From NCBI RefSeq assembly GCF_002970915.1, contig NZ_CP027190.1, positions 2,170,001 to 2,234,000 on the forward strand: DNA of 64,000 nucleotides, read 5' to 3'. Both the position numbers and the translations under genes were made by a program. Under the pieces are notes generated by a model. That model was not told the DNA's origin. It saw only the letters and a program-made list of their open reading frames with translations, and did not search any database. Below are positions 41,326 through 50,149 of this stretch, piece by piece (the first letter of the stretch is position 1; each line of letters starts with the position of its first letter). The DNA is from Lactobacillus sp. CBA3605. Lineage in GTDB: Bacteria > Bacillota > Bacilli > Lactobacillales > Lactobacillaceae.

Positions 41326-42764
41326 GCGGTTTGACCTCCTTTAGGTGAGTCTTTAACCATGAAGGCAAAAATCAACCCAATTAAGCCGATTGCGGTTGCC
41401 ACCAGGAATGCTGCGTGAAAGCCTTGCATCGCTGCGCTATAAGCTTGTTTTTGATAAGCTAGCGGGGCGGTGTGCAGGAGACTTTTGAGCGGATTGGCAT
41501 TACTGGTCACGTTAGCTAAGACACTGCCTAAGATGGCGGTTCCCATCGAAGTTGTCACCTGACGCATTGTGCTGTTAATGGCAGTCCCATGACTGAGTTG
41601 AATGCCCTTTAGGTCAATCGAACTGGCTGCGGTTAATGGCATTGTCACTAAGCCAACGCCGCTCATTAAGATAATGTATTCAAAAATAATATAAGTGTAA
41701 GGTGTATGCTGAGTTAACATTGAAAATGGCAGGGTCCCTAGTGTTAGTAAGAACATGCCCATTAAGGCGAGTTGGCGGCCACCAATTTTATCATAGGCGC
41801 GACCGCTAATTAAACTAATAACACCATAAAGCAAAGCACCTGGTAAAATGGTTAAGCCAGAATCTAAAGGACTGAGGCCACGGACGTTTTGTAAATACAT
41901 GGGTAAAACCACTTGAATTCCAATCATGGCGGTATTCGCTAACGCCGTAATGATGGAAGCAATTGTAAATGACGGGATTTTTAAAAGGCGAATATTTAGT
42001 AGTGGTGATTGTCGTGGCCATTCACGCCAAACGAATAAGCCAATAAAGATTATCCCAATAATAATGCTGATGATAACAATACCCGAGGTCCAACTATGGT
42101 TGCCGACGGATGAAAAACCATAAAGTAAGCTCCCAAATCCAATCGTCGATAGGGCAATTGCCCAAGCGTCAATCGGCGATTTCTTAATAGGGATAACTGG
42201 TTTAACCGTGAAAAATGCCAATACTAAAATAATGGCAACGGGGGGAATCATCATGCCAAAAAGATCACGCCAGCTCGCATTGTCAAGAATCCAACCAGAG
42301 ACGGTTGGTCCTAAGGCGGGGGCTAATCCGATAACAATACCTCCAAGTCCCATCATGGTCCCACGTTTTTCAGGTGGGAAAATAACGAGGAGTACTGTTT
42401 GGATGGTTGGAAAGGTAATCCCAATTCCCACGGCCTGAACCAGCCGGCCTAATAAGATCAGTTGGAAATTATGTGCAGTGTAACTAATAATCAGGCCAAC
42501 TAAAAAACAGGCTAAGGCAGCCGTATAGATTAGCCGTAGACTAAAGTTGTTGAGCAACCAAGCACTGACCGGAATCATGATACCCATGACGAGCAAAAAA
42601 CCGGTCGTTAACCATTGAACGGTCGCACTAGAAATTGAAAAGCGGGCCATTAGTGTCGGATAAGCGGTCACGAGCATATTAGTCGTGAGCGCCGTACAAA
42701 ATGTTCCCAGTAATAATGTAACTGTTAGCCATAATTGGCTATAACGTTTACCATTGGTATCCAT
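41322..42764 (-). CDS. MFS multidrug exporter, DHA2 (EmrB/QacA, LmrB-like) family
   Basis: 480 aa with about fourteen membrane segments. DHA2 features: LGTFCTALTTNMLVTAYPTL in the first segment region, the motif A-like LLGRLVQAVGIGITFPT near 108 and motif C-like GLAPALGPTVSGWI near 146. It likely pumps lipophilic drugs or antimicrobial peptides using proton motive force. The start ATG 42764 follows GGAGG. A TetR gene is divergent, with paired half-sites in between, so it is probably drug-inducible. Confidence 0.9.
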   Translation of the reverse strand: MDTNGKRYSQLWLTVTLLLGTFCTALTTNMLVTAYPTLMARFSISSATVQWLTTGFLLVMGIMIPVSAWLLNNFSLRLIYTAALACFLVGLIISYTAHNFQLILLGRLVQAVGIGITFPTIQTVLLVIFPPEKRGTMMGLGGIVIGLAPALGPTVSGWILDNASWRDLFGMMIPPVAIILVLAFFTVKPVIPIKKSPIDAWAIALSTIGFGSLLYGFSSVGNHSWTSGIVIISIIIGIIFIGLFVWREWPRQSPLLNIRLLKIPSFTIASIITALANTAMIGIQVVLPMYLQNVRGLSPLDSGLTILPGALLYGVISLISGRAYDKIGGRQLALMGMFLLTLGTLPFSMLTQHTPYTYIIFEYIILMSGVGLVTMPLTAASSIDLKGIQLSHGTAINSTMRQVTTSMGTAILGSVLANVTSNANPLKSLLHTAPLAYQKQAYSAAMQGFHAAFLVATAIGLIGLIFAFMVKDSPKGGQTA

Positions 42765-42792
42765 GTATGCAACCTCCGTTGCCTTTTTTAAT

Positions 42793-42886
42793 AAACTGTC
42801 TAAATCAGTTTGACGCTAGTATAATCCTTTTTGTGTCAAAATTAAACTGTTCAGTGATGTTTATATAAATTAACTGACAATCAGTT
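42793..42886. promoter_or_regulatory. Operator half-sites between the MFS and TetR genes
   Basis: Two inverted repeats of the same word: AAACTG-N7-CAGTTT (42793-42811) and AACTGA-CAA-TCAGTT (42872-42886), plus a single AAACTG at 42844. AGTATA at 42818-42823 would be a minus-strand -10 (TATACT) for the exporter. Probable binding sites for the divergent TetR protein. Confidence 0.6.
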
Positions 42887-43031
42887 TGAATTTAAATAAA
42901 CTTTAAGGTTAGGACTTGTAAACGCTTTATATGTGGTTTAATTCCTATTTTAGGGGTATGCTTAAAATCATAATTAAAGCCGTTAATGCGTTATAATAAT
43001 AAACGAATTAATTTTAAGGGTGGGGAAGCGC

Positions 43032-43589
43032 ATGATAAAAAGAAGAACCTTAACACAAGCCAAGGTGTTAGCAACCGCTAACCAATTAATTGAAACGCAC
43101 GGATTGGATGGATTAACCATTCGTGATTTGGCGATGGCCTTGGATGTTCGGCCACAATCTATTTATAATTATGTTGATAGTTTGAGCGATTTATTAGATC
43201 AAGTTGGCTTACAGTTTGTTCAGAGTGTTTCTGATCGAATCGTCGAAAAACTTGCCGAGACCGGCGAAGCAGAAAAATTAATGGTCTTTGCACAAGAATT
43301 TCGGGCAGCTTGTAAACAACACGTGGGACTATCACCATTATTATTAAATTTAAAAGCTAATGTTAAAAGTCCCAAGACGCAAAAAGCACTGATTAAATTA
43401 TATCAAGATTTGTTCCGTCCGTTACAACTAGACGACAGTGCCCGGGTAGAAAATACGTTATACCGGTCAACTTTATTTGGGTTTATTATCCAGGAAATTG
43501 GTGGCTTCTTTACGATGCCGGCAGCAGCATTGGATGTGCGGTTTACGCAAACCATGCAATTGGCAATTGATCAAGAAAACAAAAAATAA
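43032..43589 (+). CDS. TetR-family regulator of the MFS exporter
   Basis: 185 aa from ATG 43032 behind AGGGTGGGG (an in-frame GTG at 43020 is inside this box). Helix-turn-helix at about residues 25-46 (LTIRDLAMALDVRPQSIYNY), then a WHG/TetR_C-type C-terminal domain. Divergent from the exporter pair at 40576-42764, which it likely represses until a ligand binds. Confidence 0.88.
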   Translation: MIKRRTLTQAKVLATANQLIETHGLDGLTIRDLAMALDVRPQSIYNYVDSLSDLLDQVGLQFVQSVSDRIVEKLAETGEAEKLMVFAQEFRAACKQHVGLSPLLLNLKANVKSPKTQKALIKLYQDLFRPLQLDDSARVENTLYRSTLFGFIIQEIGGFFTMPAAALDVRFTQTMQLAIDQENKK

Positions 43590-43598
43590 AGTCAAGAT

Positions 43599-43641
43599 GG
43601 CCTCAAGTTGGTTAATGGTCAACCAACTTGAGGCTTTTTTG
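43599..43641 (+). terminator. Terminator after the TetR gene
   Basis: Perfect 14-bp stem GCCTCAAGTTGGTT/AACCAACTTGAGGC with a 7-base loop and T-run. Confidence 0.92.
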
Positions 43642-43652
43642 ATTTTATTACT

Positions 43653-43709
43653 TTGACACACATAGTAATTGGTGTTACATTATTAACATCAAATTACTGT
43701 GTGACACAT
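43653..43709 (+). promoter_or_regulatory. Promoter and long dyad upstream of the padR-type gene
   Basis: TTGACA (43653-43658) with TTACAT (43675-43680) at spacer 16. The region is a large imperfect palindrome: GTAATTGGTGTTA (43665-43677) against TAACATCAAATTAC (43684-43697), with further pairing of CACACA and TGTGTG outside. A likely autoregulatory PadR operator. Confidence 0.65.
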
Positions 43710-43736
43710 AATAGTTGTTTTGAAAGGAAGTTAAGC

Positions 43737-44087
43737 ATGAAACCGGCGATTTCAAAAGAGACCATTCGTGGGCATACGACCACGATTGTCCTCAATATTT
43801 TAAATCAGGGTGATAGTTACGGTTATGCGATTGCAAAGACAATTAAGACGTTGAGCAATGCCGCTTACGATATCAATGAAGCCACGTTATATACCGTTTT
43901 TCGACGTTTAGAAAAGAATGGTGACATTACGAGTTATTGGGGTAATGAGACTCAAGGCGGCCGTCGTAAATATTATCAGATTTCGACGCAAGGCCAACAA
44001 ACTTTGGCCCATAATACCGAAGAATGGCAATTTGCCAAACGTGTGATTGATGATTTGATTTTAGGAAGGATTGATCAGCATGAGTGA
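43737..44087 (+). CDS. PadR-family transcriptional regulator
   Basis: 116 aa from ATG 43737 behind GAAAGGAAG. Compact PadR winged helix: TIVLNILNQGDSYGYAIAKT near residue 15, NEATLYTVFRRLEKNGDITSYW wing region, then a C-terminal dimer helix. It overlaps the next gene by eight bases. PadR proteins paired with HAAS-domain partners usually sense envelope or antibiotic stress; the ligand here is unknown. Confidence 0.92.
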   Translation: MKPAISKETIRGHTTTIVLNILNQGDSYGYAIAKTIKTLSNAAYDINEATLYTVFRRLEKNGDITSYWGNETQGGRRKYYQISTQGQQTLAHNTEEWQFAKRVIDDLILGRIDQHE

Positions 44088-45402
44088 AAAGATTGAACAA
44101 TTGGTGGCGATGCGCTTAGCCACGTATTTTAAGCAGCAGACAATGACCCCCGCCTTAACGGAATTAAAGACTGAATTAGCAACGGATTTAAACGAGGCGG
44201 CCAATGATAAGCAGGCAACGAGTGGCAGTGCCGAAGCCGCCGTTGCTGCCGCTTTTAGTGATTTTGGTGATATCCATGACTTGATTGCGCAAGTTAATGC
44301 AGAAAATGGGTCGGCTGCCAACTTGCATGCCCATCGGGTGGCGATTGATGACGATAGCCTGATGATTGATGATGGTGAAATGCTAAAAATGGATGCAAAC
44401 GGTGTTTCGATTAATCATGGGGCAATTAAGGCGGATGCGTCCGGCTTAAAGCTTGGGAAGGTCATCTTTAATGAAGATGGGATTAATATTGAGGGTCGGC
44501 CAGGGGTTAGGCCTAACTTTGGTGATCCCGTGCAGCCCTTGAATTTGGCGGGTGAATATCAGGATAATCTGCGTTTGGTTAATGAACAGCGTTTTGAGAT
44601 AGCAGCGCTAACGACATTGTCAATTGCCTATCGTTCAGCACGGGTAAAAATCTTACCAACTGTGGGCGCGGATGATGAAATCATTGTGCGCGAATATATG
44701 AATCATAATAATGCCGCCTACTATGCCCAAACAAATCAAGCTGGCAGTGCACTAAGTGTGGCACAAGGTAAGGTGCCCTTCCTGATTCCATTACGGGTGC
44801 ACGTTCAAATTCACGTGCCGGCTAAATTTATGGGTGACCTCAGTGTTGCCAGTCGGTCAGGCGCTTTATTAATAGCTGGATTGAAAAATTTAGGTGTGGT
44901 GAATTTACGGGTCGTTAGTGGCAGTTGTCGAATAGGAACGGTCAGTGCCCGCGCTTTAAGCGCTGATATTGTTTCGGGCAGTTTACAATTGGATCAATTG
45001 CGCGTGACTGAACAGTTAGGCATGTTGGTTAAGAGTGGCCGGCTGCGGTTGGCCGATGTTCAAGCTGGGCAATTTACCGCAACTGCAACGAGTGGCAGTA
45101 TTCAAGGGACGCAATTAGTTGGCGGTGGCAGTTGGAATGCCAAATCAGGCGCGATTAAACTTAGCTTTGATCGTTTAACAGGCGCTATTAATTTGGATGC
45201 CAAAAGTGGTGCGATTAAGTTAGCCTTACCAGCGGATGCCAGCTATCGGTTTGAGTTGGAAGCCCATAGTGGTCGTGTGGTCGCTCCAGCTAATGCAGTC
45301 AAGGATCATATCGCCGATGGCTATCAAGCTGGGCAAGTCGGCACGACGCCAAAATATCAAGTCAAAGGTCGGACCACGTCGGGTTCAATTCGATTATATT
45401 AA
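44080..45402 (+). CDS. HAAS-like plus DUF4097 beta-repeat protein
   Basis: 440 aa from ATG 44080 (GGAAGG box). The N-terminal helical part (about 1-75, ending AAFSDFGDIHDLIAQVN) resembles the HAAS/DUF1700 domain seen next to PadR regulators. The rest is a DUF4097-type beta-helix with recurring short strands such as VASRSGALLIAG, VVSGSCRIGTV, TATSGSIQG, AKSGAIKL (twice). No transmembrane segment or signal is visible, so unlike many relatives it appears cytosolic. Part of a two-gene unit with padR; role unknown. Confidence 0.75.
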   Translation: MSEKIEQLVAMRLATYFKQQTMTPALTELKTELATDLNEAANDKQATSGSAEAAVAAAFSDFGDIHDLIAQVNAENGSAANLHAHRVAIDDDSLMIDDGEMLKMDANGVSINHGAIKADASGLKLGKVIFNEDGINIEGRPGVRPNFGDPVQPLNLAGEYQDNLRLVNEQRFEIAALTTLSIAYRSARVKILPTVGADDEIIVREYMNHNNAAYYAQTNQAGSALSVAQGKVPFLIPLRVHVQIHVPAKFMGDLSVASRSGALLIAGLKNLGVVNLRVVSGSCRIGTVSARALSADIVSGSLQLDQLRVTEQLGMLVKSGRLRLADVQAGQFTATATSGSIQGTQLVGGGSWNAKSGAIKLSFDRLTGAINLDAKSGAIKLALPADASYRFELEAHSGRVVAPANAVKDHIADGYQAGQVGTTPKYQVKGRTTSGSIRLY

Positions 45403-45411
45403 CGTGTAATT

Positions 45412-45449
45412 ATCAAAAAACGTTTGGCTTGTCCAAACGTTTTTTGATA
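45412..45449. terminator. Terminator after the DUF4097 gene
   Basis: Perfect 16-bp stem ATCAAAAAACGTTTGG/CCAAACGTTTTTTGAT with a CTTGT loop. Confidence 0.92.
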
Positions 45450-45491
45450 TCTTCAGGATAAGTTTACTACCAGTTTAGGGACAAAACGGCC

Positions 45492-45497
45492 TATAAT
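45492..45497 (+). promoter_or_regulatory. -10 element upstream of the first EIIC-like gene
   Basis: TATAAT, 36 bases before the chosen start; no convincing -35. Confidence 0.4.
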
Positions 45498-45532
45498 CTA
45501 GTTAGGTTATTTAAAGGGGAGTGGGGGACCAG

Positions 45533-46861
45533 ATGTTGGGGATGAGTGAACAACAATTAATTAAGCGATTAGTACCAACGATTGTGCGCGTGCGGCAAAT
45601 GAACTTTTATCAGATTGTGCAACGGACTGTCATGCTGACATTTCCATTTGTGTTGATTGGTTCATTTAGTCAAATTATTCAAGTGACGATATTAACTAAA
45701 ACGGGGTTCATCGCCAGTATTTTTCATTTGTCGAAATGGGTCCCATATTATCGGTATTGGCATTATCCGTTTGATAATTTAACGAATTTAACATTGAATA
45801 GTGTTGCCATTATTGCGGCTTTTGGGGCGGCCAAGTATCATGCCAAATTACATCATCGCGATGACCAGTTAGCCGGCTTGACTGGTGCGATTGCACTACT
45901 GTTAATCGCCTACCGTTATACCGACCAATCGCATGGCATCTTTACCACAGCGTTGTTAGGCGCTAACGGGATTACGGGGGCTATCTTAGTGGGGAGTGTG
46001 ACGGGGGCTTGTTTTCAATGGCTAGGACAGCCAGCGCCGAGTGCTAAAGTAATGACACCCCCGTCAATATTAAATCGGACGTTAGGCGCCATACTGCCAA
46101 TGGTATTAGTCTTAGGGCTAGCAGTTGGGGTGAGCTTGATTTTAAATTGGGTCTTTATTGTCAATTATCCGGAGCAATTATTTGGCACTGTCCAAAAAAT
46201 TGCAACCACTAGTCATAGCCTGTGGTTGACCTTTAGTATGGCAATCTTGACCTTATTATTAGAAATTTTGGGTTTTGCTGGGCCGTATCAACAACGCTTG
46301 ATGGTTAATAGCCCAGCCACGACGGCTAATTTGAATTATGCTTTGAGTCATCATTCTGCGATGCATGTCCCCTATCCAGATACAGCCAATACGCTCTACC
46401 ATGCTTTCGGGACTTTTGGCGGGACCGGGATGTTACTGGCTCTCGTCATCGCAATCTATTTACGTAGTCAGCAACCGCATTATCGGATTGTTGCTAAATT
46501 GGGTGTGTTACCGGCACTATTCAATAACAATGGCCCCCTAATGACGGGATTACCAGTCTTATATAATCCCGTTTACTTGATTCCCTTTGTGTTAGCGCCA
46601 GTAGTTAATATGGGGCTAGCGGCCTTAGTCATTGGCGCCAAATGGTTGCCGCCGATGGTGTATCCCGTGCCAGTGGGGACTCCGGGACCGCTGGTGGCCT
46701 TTATTGGCACCAACGGTAACTGGGTTGCCTTAGCACTGGGATTGATTGATTTGTGTCTGTCAGTGTTAATCTATTTGCCGTTCATGCATTTGGCGGAAGC
46801 CACCATCCAAGCGGCGGAAGTCGAAAAGCGACGCTCGGAGGTGATTGACCATGAAGGCTAA
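45533..46861 (+). CDS. PTS EIIC-like membrane protein (module copy 1)
   Basis: 442 aa from ATG 45533 (GTG 45521 and ATG 45542 are alternatives). About ten hydrophobic segments in the order of the cellobiose/lactose EIIC fold, including GTFGGTGMLLALVIAIYL and LPVLYNPVYLIPFVLAPVVN. However, the family FNINEP motif is FNNNGP (residues 330-335, Glu replaced by Gly) and the WxxGIHG region reads LEILGFAGPYQQ without the His. No EIIA, EIIB or sugar enzyme is nearby. It overlaps the surface hydrolase gene by 11 bases. Probably a non-PTS transporter or membrane partner of that hydrolase. Confidence 0.8.
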   Translation: MLGMSEQQLIKRLVPTIVRVRQMNFYQIVQRTVMLTFPFVLIGSFSQIIQVTILTKTGFIASIFHLSKWVPYYRYWHYPFDNLTNLTLNSVAIIAAFGAAKYHAKLHHRDDQLAGLTGAIALLLIAYRYTDQSHGIFTTALLGANGITGAILVGSVTGACFQWLGQPAPSAKVMTPPSILNRTLGAILPMVLVLGLAVGVSLILNWVFIVNYPEQLFGTVQKIATTSHSLWLTFSMAILTLLLEILGFAGPYQQRLMVNSPATTANLNYALSHHSAMHVPYPDTANTLYHAFGTFGGTGMLLALVIAIYLRSQQPHYRIVAKLGVLPALFNNNGPLMTGLPVLYNPVYLIPFVLAPVVNMGLAALVIGAKWLPPMVYPVPVGTPGPLVAFIGTNGNWVALALGLIDLCLSVLIYLPFMHLAEATIQAAEVEKRRSEVIDHEG

Positions 46862-47723
46862 ACTAACGCAACGGCGGTTCTTGATTGTTCTTGGCATCGC
46901 ACTGCTTTTCTTGGCTATATTCGTCTGGCCGGCTTACACCTGGACCAAGAATAACGTCGCGTCGATGGCCGGGCGTCATGATTCACAGCTTTCACCTGTG
47001 ATTATGATTCCTGGGAGTAGTGCAACTCAGAATCGGTTTGACACCTTAGTGACACGGCTGAATAAAACGACTCAAAAAAAGCATAGTTTAATTAAATTAA
47101 CGGTACACACCGATGATCGGATTACTTATTCGGGTGCTTTGCGACCGCATGATAATGAACCAATTATTGTGGTCGGTTTTGAGAATAATAAAGATGGTTA
47201 TAATAATATTAAAAAACAAGCCTATTGGTTTTCACTGGCCTTTAAGCAGTTGGCTAAAAAATACCAATTTAATAATTTTAAAGCGATTGGTCATTCCAAT
47301 GGTGGTTTAATCTATACGTATTTTTTGGAGCATTATTTTAAACGTGACGATATTACGGTGAAACGGATGATGACGATTGGGTCACCGTATAACTTTTCGG
47401 AAGCTAACTTGAGTCATAAAACGCAAATGCTAGCCGATTTCATTAAGTACCGCGAAAAAATACCCAAAAAGTTGGCGGTCTATTCAGTTGCGGGAACGGA
47501 AAACTATGACACGGATGGCTTAGTTCCCGCGCGTAGTGTTGAGGCGGGCAAGTATGTGTATCAGGGCCAAGTCAAGCATTACACGGAAATTACGGTGACT
47601 GGTGGCGATGCGCAGCATTCAGACTTACCCCAGAATCAACAAATTGTGCGCTTGATTCAAGAATATATTTTGGATCATCAAAGCAGTAAGCAGAAACGTT
47701 TAATAAGTGCGACGGATAATTAA
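46851..47723 (+). CDS. Membrane-anchored DUF915-type alpha/beta hydrolase (module copy 1)
   Basis: 290 aa from ATG 46851 behind CGGAGGTG. An N-terminal hydrophobic segment (about 9-28) should anchor it with the catalytic domain outside. Triad candidates: Ser149 in IGHSNGGLIY, Asp in YDTDGLVPARS near 222-228, His in DAQHSDLPQN near 258. The oxyanion region is VIMIPGSSATQNRFD near 47. It closely resembles the 61003 gene product over its whole length. Substrate unknown; acyl or ester groups on wall polymers are plausible. Confidence 0.85.
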   Translation: MKAKLTQRRFLIVLGIALLFLAIFVWPAYTWTKNNVASMAGRHDSQLSPVIMIPGSSATQNRFDTLVTRLNKTTQKKHSLIKLTVHTDDRITYSGALRPHDNEPIIVVGFENNKDGYNNIKKQAYWFSLAFKQLAKKYQFNNFKAIGHSNGGLIYTYFLEHYFKRDDITVKRMMTIGSPYNFSEANLSHKTQMLADFIKYREKIPKKLAVYSVAGTENYDTDGLVPARSVEAGKYVYQGQVKHYTEITVTGGDAQHSDLPQNQQIVRLIQEYILDHQSSKQKRLISATDN

Positions 47724-47801
47724 AAGAGAACTGCGGAAGATTGGGGTGAGCTGTGGTCGGTTGCGAAACTGTGGTAAAATTTGGTCATGGAGGTGGTCAG
47801 A

Positions 47802-48680
47802 TTGCCTAGACAAGCATCCACACATCGTAATCGAGTTTTGACCTTGATTCGGTCGTACTATCCTAATTTAAGTCCGACGGATCGAAAAATTGCCGATTAC
47901 ATTATTCAGGACCCTGTTAAGACGGCGGCCCAATCAATTTCGAGTTTGGCGGTAGCCGTGGGCGTTTCAACGGCCACAGTATCACGGTTTGTCAAACGAA
48001 TTAACTTTAATAGCTTTCGTGATTTTTCACGTGAATTAACGGCCGCAGAACCGTTAGAACGCACCAATGCCGAAGCTTTTCAAGATGTCGAAAAACAAAC
48101 GACGTTTAAAGGTATTGCTGAAACTGCGTTTAATAGTATTCGTAGTTCACTTGACCAGACCAGTCAAGTGATGACTGAAGCCGATTTAGAACAAGCGGTG
48201 CACTTATTATTGGGTGCGCGGACGATTGGTTTTTATGGGCTCGGTGGCTCGGCAGTAGCTGCGCTTGATGGCTATCATAAATTCATCCGTACAGGGATTT
48301 CTTGTGCTTATAACAGTGATTATGATATGCAATTGATGCAGGCTGCGCAAATGACTACTAAAGACGTCGCAGTGGTCATTTCACATACCGGTCGGAATCA
48401 ACAGACCTTACAACTTTTAAGTACGCTGACAAGCCAACAGGTGCCGGTTATTGCTTTAACCAGTTTTGGCAACTCACCATTGGCTAAAGCGAGCACGGTG
48501 GCTTTCATTTCAGTTGCAGAAGAAGTGAATTATCGCTCTGAAGGGTTGACGTCGTTGATTGCGCAAATGAGTATTATAGATAGTTTGTTTTTGATGACGG
48601 CGGTGCATGGAAATATTGAAATGGCGGCTAGTTTGGGCCGGGTCCGTGATGCAATCAGTCAAACACGAACGGAACTCTAA
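47802..48680 (+). CDS. MurR/RpiR-family regulator
   Basis: 292 aa. The start is TTG 47802, because GGAGGTGG (47789-47796) would lie inside any longer reading. N-terminal helix-turn-helix (SISSLAVAVGVSTATVSRFV, about 47-66) and C-terminal SIS sugar-phosphate domain (GFYGLGGSAVAALDGYHKF near 146). It lies 78 bases after the EIIC/hydrolase pair on the same strand and could control it, or amino-sugar/wall metabolism elsewhere. Confidence 0.88.
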   Translation: MPRQASTHRNRVLTLIRSYYPNLSPTDRKIADYIIQDPVKTAAQSISSLAVAVGVSTATVSRFVKRINFNSFRDFSRELTAAEPLERTNAEAFQDVEKQTTFKGIAETAFNSIRSSLDQTSQVMTEADLEQAVHLLLGARTIGFYGLGGSAVAALDGYHKFIRTGISCAYNSDYDMQLMQAAQMTTKDVAVVISHTGRNQQTLQLLSTLTSQQVPVIALTSFGNSPLAKASTVAFISVAEEVNYRSEGLTSLIAQMSIIDSLFLMTAVHGNIEMAASLGRVRDAISQTRTEL

Positions 48681-48723
48681 GCTGCCTTAGGTCAGTATTC
48701 TTCAAGATGGGATGATTAATAGG

Positions 48724-49500
48724 ATGGCAAAACGACAACCTTTTAAACCAATTTATGCCCAGACGCGTGCTGCTAAGTGGCGGCGACGCTTAGGCTGGTG
48801 GGCCTTACTAGTAGTGATGCTGGGGCTGATCTTTGGGGGCTGGCAATGGCTACAGTTGAGACGCAGTGCCGTGGTTAGCGGGTTCAATGTCCGTGGCGTG
48901 GCAGTTACACAGGCAGATGGGTATTTAGACTTTGCCGCCTTACAAAATGATGGCTTAAAATTTGTTTACCTCAAGTCAACACAAGGTGCGAGCTATACGG
49001 ATGATAACTTTTCGAATAATTATTCGCGGATTTTGGGGACGAGTTTAGGGGTCGGCGTGTATCATGTGTTTAGCTTTTCAACGTCAGGGCAAGCCCAGGC
49101 CGCTTACTTTGAAAAAACAGTTAATGATAATATTGGGAATCTCCCCATTGGCATTCAAGTTCAATATTATGGTGATTATACTGCGAAGACTATTGCAACC
49201 AAACGGGTGCAACGCCAGTTACGGCAGTTAGTTTTAAAGCTAACGGCGTATTACCAGCGGCAGTGTGTGATTTGGGTCACGCCCAGCTTAGCTGACACGT
49301 TAGTTAAGCCAGTCATCAAAAAAACGCCGTTATGGTTAGATACGACGCAAACGCATGGCCGTTCGCAACGCGTCCTATTTATGAGTTATGCGAAGCGAGC
49401 CGTTTATCGGCAAAGTGGTGTTAGTCAAGAATTTACGGGTTTAATCTACAATGGCGATGAGTCAGCGTTTCAAAAATTAATTGGGGTTGGCTTGAATTAA
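48724..49500 (+). CDS. GH25-like lysozyme-fold protein lacking canonical catalytic acids
   Basis: 258 aa from ATG 48724 (ATG 48712 has its box adjoining it). Basic N-terminus, one hydrophobic segment (about 24-44), then a GH25-like barrel: LDFAALQNDGLKFVYLKSTQ near 68-87 and GVGVYHVFSF near 109-118. The canonical GxDVS is GFNVRG (N55) and the DxE strand is IQVQYY (Q145, Q147), so the usual catalytic Asp/Glu are missing. It may bind rather than cut peptidoglycan, or use other residues. Confidence 0.75.
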   Translation: MAKRQPFKPIYAQTRAAKWRRRLGWWALLVVMLGLIFGGWQWLQLRRSAVVSGFNVRGVAVTQADGYLDFAALQNDGLKFVYLKSTQGASYTDDNFSNNYSRILGTSLGVGVYHVFSFSTSGQAQAAYFEKTVNDNIGNLPIGIQVQYYGDYTAKTIATKRVQRQLRQLVLKLTAYYQRQCVIWVTPSLADTLVKPVIKKTPLWLDTTQTHGRSQRVLFMSYAKRAVYRQSGVSQEFTGLIYNGDESAFQKLIGVGLN

Positions 49501-49513
49501 GCCGTTTTGGCAG

Positions 49514-49551
49514 TCAAAATTAGCCTGGGTTTTTAGCCCAGGCTAATTTTA
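49514..49551. terminator. Hairpin between convergent genes
   Basis: Perfect stem AAAATTAGCCTGGG/CCCAGGCTAATTTT with a TTTTTAG-type loop. It ends both the GH25-like gene and the convergent DUF4828-like gene. Confidence 0.85.
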
Positions 49552-49932
49552 GTCACTGATTTTATCGAGTTGATTGGGTGATAAAATCACATAATTACGA
49601 TTATCGGCTTCATCAAATAACGTAACCGGCCGTTGTTCGTTGGCTTTGATTTCTAAATGAAAGCCATATTTATCAAGTAAGACTAGAGCACTTGGCGAGA
49701 TCGACTCTACCGTTGCCGGCATTGGTCGACCATCAATCCGGATAATCATATTAGGGTCAATCTCTAATTTGTGATCCCGGTGATGGTCTTCATCGCGATA
49801 GGTCCAAGTCCCAGCGTAAAAAACAGCTAAATCGCCACGGTTCGTTTTTGAAGGGTGTTGTTTGCGGATGAGGGTGCTTGAGAGTCCTGCCAGTAAGGAT
49901 AAGCCAAATAAAATAGCGCCACGTCGCTTCAC
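49549..49932 (-). CDS. DUF4828-like protein
   Basis: 127 aa, ATG at 49932. A short hydrophobic N-terminal segment (about 5-20) is followed by a beta-rich domain with WTYRDEDHHRDHKLEI near 43 and DKYGFHLEIKAN near 87. I believe this is the DUF4828 family of lactobacilli, a small protein with unknown role. It may be membrane-tethered; there is no cysteine for lipid attachment. Confidence 0.65.
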   Translation of the reverse strand: MKRRGAILFGLSLLAGLSSTLIRKQHPSKTNRGDLAVFYAGTWTYRDEDHHRDHKLEIDPNMIIRIDGRPMPATVESISPSALVLLDKYGFHLEIKANEQRPVTLFDEADNRNYVILSPNQLDKISD

Positions 49933-50112
49933 CGGATCAACCTTCTTTCATAATAGTTTACCTCTAAAATATACCACTAAAGAATGGGTAACGTCACGAA
50001 ATATGGTGTTTTTAGTAAAGCTTTTAAACTAGTGTTACTTTTAGGTAATATAGTAATATTTATGCCGTAAAACTGTTAAACTGTAATCATAAGTAATCTT
50101 ACTGATATCAAA

Positions 50113-50127
50113 ATTAAACCGGTTACA
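50113..50127 (+). promoter_or_regulatory. cre-like site before the 50150 oxidoreductase gene
   Basis: ATTAAACCGGTTACA matches the cre consensus WTGNAANCGNWNNCA at all fixed positions but one (T for G). It is just upstream of the GAGAGGGG ribosome binding site. Confidence 0.35.
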
Positions 50128-50149
50128 AAAAATCGAGAGGGGTCTTAGT

